Source of the DNA: Candidatus Jettenia sp. AMX2
GTDB lineage: Bacteria > Planctomycetota > Brocadiia > Brocadiales > Brocadiaceae
DNA length: 64,000 nt
Reading direction: 5' to 3'
Assembly (NCBI GenBank): GCA_030583665.1
Contig: CP129469.1
Span: 2,409,043-2,473,042 of the forward strand
Positions 62,902 to 64,000 of the stretch are shown here, piece after piece (the first letter of the stretch is position 1; each line of letters begins with the position of its first letter). The notes beneath the pieces are model-generated. The model was not told the origin of the DNA and did no database searches. It worked only from the letters and a program-made list of their open reading frames with translations. The position numbers were made by a program, and so were the translations under genes.

Positions 62902-64000
62902 ATGTCACAAAAACCCTGGAAAGAATTTTTTCATAAAAACCTCTTTTCTTTTGTTATCCTTGCATCCCTGGCAATCCACGCCGTTATAATCCTCTTGTCG
63001 CCATGGGCAAACCAGATTTTTCATGTTAATTCATTTCGGGATAGTATTATCAGGGAACCAGGCAGCTACGCAGTTATCCTTGAATTTGAGAGAGAAAGCA
63101 ATTTTTCAAAACAAACTTCTGAAATTCAGCAAGTAGAAAAAGAGATTAAAGAGGAAAAAAAATATAAGATCTTTACTGATACCTCTGACTCTCCGGAAGA
63201 TGAAGACATACAAGTTGATACCGATAAGATCGGAGAAAAGGGAACGGTAGCAAAGGATAATTTCCCCGATGATAAACGATCGGTCAACAGTGAACCACAC
63301 TCTGAAGGATTTACCAAAACACCACTATTGGGAAAAGAAGGTACAAGAGACTCACCAATTATTGATATAAAACAGAACCAGGAACACGACACCAAAACAC
63401 AGGTATTCGTATCTGGTGCTGGTACCAGTAATAACAGCGCTCCGCCACTCTATGATCATCAGCTCAATGAACTCAACAACCAAAAGGAAACTACAGCCTC
63501 TTCTCAAACACCTTTGATAACACATGAAAAAGTTATAGAAAAAACTGAAGAAATCAAAACCGTTGAACCGGACAAGACCGCAAAACAGGAGACGGTTACA
63601 CAAACAACAAAAAGAGAGCGGCTCATTTTAGGCCGCAGTATCAGGCAAGAAGAAACGGAAACCCCCTTTACTCACGAAGGGATGCTTTTCCCAGACAAAC
63701 AAGATGAGATAACAAATAAATCAGAAATAAAAACCGAATTACTCCTTGAGGGAGAAAAATTCGCTGAAAGAGAACAGGAGATGGCAATAGCTGAAAAATC
63801 CGATGAAATGCCTATTCAAACAAAAGAACCAGAAATGCAGAAAACGAATCTGCCTCTGTTCCCTTCAGAAATGAAAGACACCGAAGCACGGCAGGAGTTT
63901 CAGAGGGGATTAAGTAAACAGGAAAACAAAGGAGATTTTCATGATGCACAGGCTTCATTTGGCGTTAGTGCAAAGACAGATAGTACCCGCAAAGAGCCGG
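62902..64000 (+). CDS. TonB-like energy transducer / TonB-family protein (3' end outside window)
   Basis: Open frame from ATG 62902 to the edge (366 codons, no stop). It has a short basic N-terminus, one membrane segment VILASLAIHAVIILL carrying the TonB-type S-x-x-x-H motif (SLAIH), then a long hydrophilic, charged, low-complexity part rich in K, E, T and Q. The C-terminal TonB domain, if any, is out of view. No in-frame start codon exists upstream. No good ribosome site. Could also be a TolA-like or other anchored protein. Confidence 0.6.
   Translation, partial: MSQKPWKEFFHKNLFSFVILASLAIHAVIILLSPWANQIFHVNSFRDSIIREPGSYAVILEFERESNFSKQTSEIQQVEKEIKEEKKYKIFTDTSDSPEDEDIQVDTDKIGEKGTVAKDNFPDDKRSVNSEPHSEGFTKTPLLGKEGTRDSPIIDIKQNQEHDTKTQVFVSGAGTSNNSAPPLYDHQLNELNNQKETTASSQTPLITHEKVIEKTEEIKTVEPDKTAKQETVTQTTKRERLILGRSIRQEETETPFTHEGMLFPDKQDEITNKSEIKTELLLEGEKFAEREQEMAIAEKSDEMPIQTKEPEMQKTNLPLFPSEMKDTEARQEFQRGLSKQENKGDFHDAQASFGVSAKTDSTRKEP

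Overview
The window looks like a chromosomal segment of an anaerobic, c-type-cytochrome-rich bacterium, most plausibly an anammox planctomycete (Brocadiales: Kuenenia/Brocadia/Jettenia-like). This is inferred from the combination of AT-rich DNA, three separate 2-oxoacid:ferredoxin oxidoreductases, four exported c-type cytochromes, rubrerythrin, two NtrC-type two-component pairs, a TatD/radical-SAM fusion and peptidoglycan genes. No rRNA or single marker in the window proves it. Nearly all of it is chromosomal backbone; there is no prophage, CRISPR array, complete insertion sequence or tRNA gene that I could see.

Layout. 1-6.2 kb: 3' part of a UvrA, a YbhN-type membrane protein, then (minus strand) rhomboid protease, lipoprotein amidase, a stand-alone CoaB and a truncated IS5-type transposase fragment. 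6.4-13.9 kb: NAD synthesis pair (pncB, nadE), a single-chain pyruvate:ferredoxin oxidoreductase (nifJ) and a gluconokinase. 14-19.8 kb: cupin, proS, DUF4416, ndk, two tandem Hsp20 genes and murB. 20-28 kb (minus): acyl-CoA/ACP ligase, GNAT, TatD-radical SAM fusion, yraN, rplS, trmD, rpsP, ffh, i.e. the conserved ffh-rpsP-trmD-rplS block without a recognisable rimM and with a repeat nest between trmD and rplS. 28-32 kb (plus): rpmE-prfA-prmC-murA. 32.6-37.7 kb (minus): korA-korB, a thiol peroxidase-pterin dehydratase fusion, a DJ-1/PfpI protein and a class I aldolase. 38.5-39.6 kb: an exported di-heme cytochrome c peroxidase/MauG-type protein ending in a perfect terminator. 40.5-48.3 kb: two divergent histidine kinase/sigma-54 activator pairs. 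48.5-52.2 kb (minus): a five-gene Por-type oxidoreductase operon with a CO-dehydrogenase-epsilon-like fifth gene. 52.5-58.4 kb: purEK, pyrE, a DUF374 acyltransferase, DUF2851 and era. 58.9-61.2 kb: three small exported mono-heme cytochromes c. 61.3-64 kb: murI, rubrerythrin and the 5' part of a TonB-like protein running off the end.

How it fits together. The three ferredoxin-linked oxidoreductases would supply or use low-potential electrons around acetyl-CoA, pyruvate and 2-oxoglutarate. The periplasmic/anammoxosome-type cytochromes are the other end of the redox metabolism. MurA, MurB, MurI and an amidase_2 lipoprotein speak for a peptidoglycan wall. Rubrerythrin, thiol peroxidase, DJ-1 and Hsp20 proteins are oxygen/stress defences of an anaerobe.

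The most unusual content is non-coding. Several families of dispersed palindromic repeats fill the intergenic gaps (about 19.7-20.2, 24.9-25.3, 27.8, 29.7, 32.5, 38.4, 39.7-40.3, 44.1 and 59.5 kb). There is a 122-bp MITE-like element with terminal inverted repeats and 8-bp flanking direct repeats (37.9 kb). There is also an ORF-less ~410-nt interval at 59.8-60.2 kb bounded by a near-consensus sigma-70 promoter and a terminator-like hairpin, which may encode an unrecognised structured RNA.
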